Shown one piece after another: positions 6,224 to 6,712 of a DNA stretch of 6,712 bases. The stretch lies in assembly GCA_003222835.1 (NCBI GenBank), contig QHXE01000549.1:1-6712 (forward strand), in the 5' to 3' direction. Made by a program: the position numbers and the translations under genes. Below the pieces are notes generated by a model that saw nothing but the letters and a program-made list of their open reading frames with translations, was not told where the DNA came from and did not search any database. Within the stretch, counting starts at the first letter, position 1. Each line of letters begins with the position of its first letter. The DNA is from Acidobacteriota bacterium. Its GTDB lineage: Bacteria > Acidobacteriota > Blastocatellia > Pyrinomonadales > Pyrinomonadaceae.

Positions 6224-6712
6224 ATGGCGAGAAAAGGTTCAGTACTGGTCGTTGACGACGAAGAGATCATGCGCGACGTGCTCGAGACGTTGCTTTCGTC
6301 TGAGGGCTATCGCGTCGATCTGGCCAAGACCGGCGAAGAAGGATTGGACGCTTACACGCGTCGCTCTTATGACGTAGTGTTGCTTGACGTGTCGATGCCG
6401 GGCATCGGCGGCCTGCGGGCGCTGGAAGAATTTCTGAAGCTCGATGCTGAAGCTGTGGTCGTAATGATTACAGCATACGCGACCTTCGATACGGCGATCG
6501 CTGCCTGGGAGAAGGGCGCGTTCGGCTGCATTCGCAAGCCGTTTCAGAACGAACACATCAGCGCGACGGTGGCTGCGGGCATCAGGCGGCGGCGTAAGGA
6601 AGAAGAGCGACGGTCATTGCGTCAGGCGATGAGCCGCGAAGTCGACCGCGGCGCGATCATCGGCCGCTCGGACATCATGCAGGAAGTTTTCCGGCTGGTC
6701 GAACAAGTCGCG
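6224..6712 (+). CDS. NtrC-family sigma-54-dependent response regulator, 5' part
   Basis: 163 codons, open to the window end. Residues ~5-122 form a receiver domain: acidic pair Asp11-Asp12 after V-L-V-V, phospho-acceptor Asp55 in V-V-L-L-D-V-S-M-P-G, switch Thr83 in V-M-I-T-A-Y-A, and Lys105 in I-R-K-P-F. An Arg/Glu-rich linker helix (R-R-R-R-K-E-E-E-R-R) leads into I-I-G-R-S-D-I-M-Q-E-V-F, the standard opening of the sigma-54-activating AAA+ domain. A full-length family member would continue with GESGTGKE (Walker A), GAFTGA and a Fis-type DNA-binding helix-turn-helix beyond this window. The start at 6224 is chosen because the next Met (residue 16) would remove the acidic pair; TTG at 6218 is a possible alternative. 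No Shine-Dalgarno sequence is visible; the leader there is CTCCTTGATC after a palindrome. It follows the kinase in the same orientation and is its probable phosphorylation target. Confidence 0.93.
   Translation, partial: MARKGSVLVVDDEEIMRDVLETLLSSEGYRVDLAKTGEEGLDAYTRRSYDVVLLDVSMPGIGGLRALEEFLKLDAEAVVVMITAYATFDTAIAAWEKGAFGCIRKPFQNEHISATVAAGIRRRRKEEERRSLRQAMSREVDRGAIIGRSDIMQEVFRLVEQVA

Noticed and set aside
6239..6556. 105-codon minus-strand frame opposite the response regulator
   Set aside because: The forward frame encodes an unmistakable receiver domain with all key residues; this is its shadow.

Overview
The window looks like a chromosomal segment of a diderm bacterium with moderately high GC. 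It carries an RND efflux adaptor, a signal-peptide-bearing outer-membrane beta-barrel protein and a two-component system. A carboxypeptidase-regulatory-like domain fused to an outer-membrane barrel, together with a very large multi-domain histidine kinase beside an NtrC-type regulator, is most like Acidobacteriota (Blastocatellia-type gene content). That placement is inferred from protein style only; no marker gene is present.

Layout. (1) 1-389: the 3' end of a periplasmic adaptor (membrane fusion protein) of an RND-type efflux pump, CusB/CzcB-like. (2) 424-783, minus strand: a decayed PIN-domain (VapC-type) toxin gene that has lost its N-terminal catalytic motif and the T-x-D-x-H segment and is frameshifted at its 3' end. 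(3) 996-2750: a 584-residue exported protein with a signal peptide, a small carboxypeptidase-regulatory-like beta-sandwich, a charged Ala/Glu-rich linker and an outer-membrane barrel ending in Phe. The start at 996 is preferred over 891 because of a GGAGG ribosome binding site. (4) 2751-3127: a 377-base spacer with no convincing gene but several inverted repeats. The last is a perfect 9-bp REP-like hairpin just before the ribosome binding site of the kinase. (5) 3128-6097: a 989-residue hybrid-input sensor histidine kinase (TM, periplasmic PDZ-like domain, nine further TM helices, GAF, PAS, HisKA, HATPase_c). (6) 6098-6223: a short spacer with two related palindromes and a possible internal promoter. 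(7) 6224-6712: the 5' part of an NtrC-family response regulator (receiver domain plus the first residues of the sigma-54 AAA+ domain), running off the window.

How they work together. The kinase and the regulator almost certainly form a cognate pair. The kinase senses something at the membrane or periplasm through its PDZ/multi-TM input and in the cytoplasm through GAF and PAS. It phosphorylates Asp55 of the regulator, which should activate sigma-54-dependent promoters lying outside this window. The efflux adaptor and the barrel protein are both envelope components, but nothing here links them functionally to the two-component system. No CRISPR array, tRNA, rRNA, integrase or transposase is visible. 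The least ordinary elements are the kinase input architecture and the palindromes placed in the leaders of both two-component genes.
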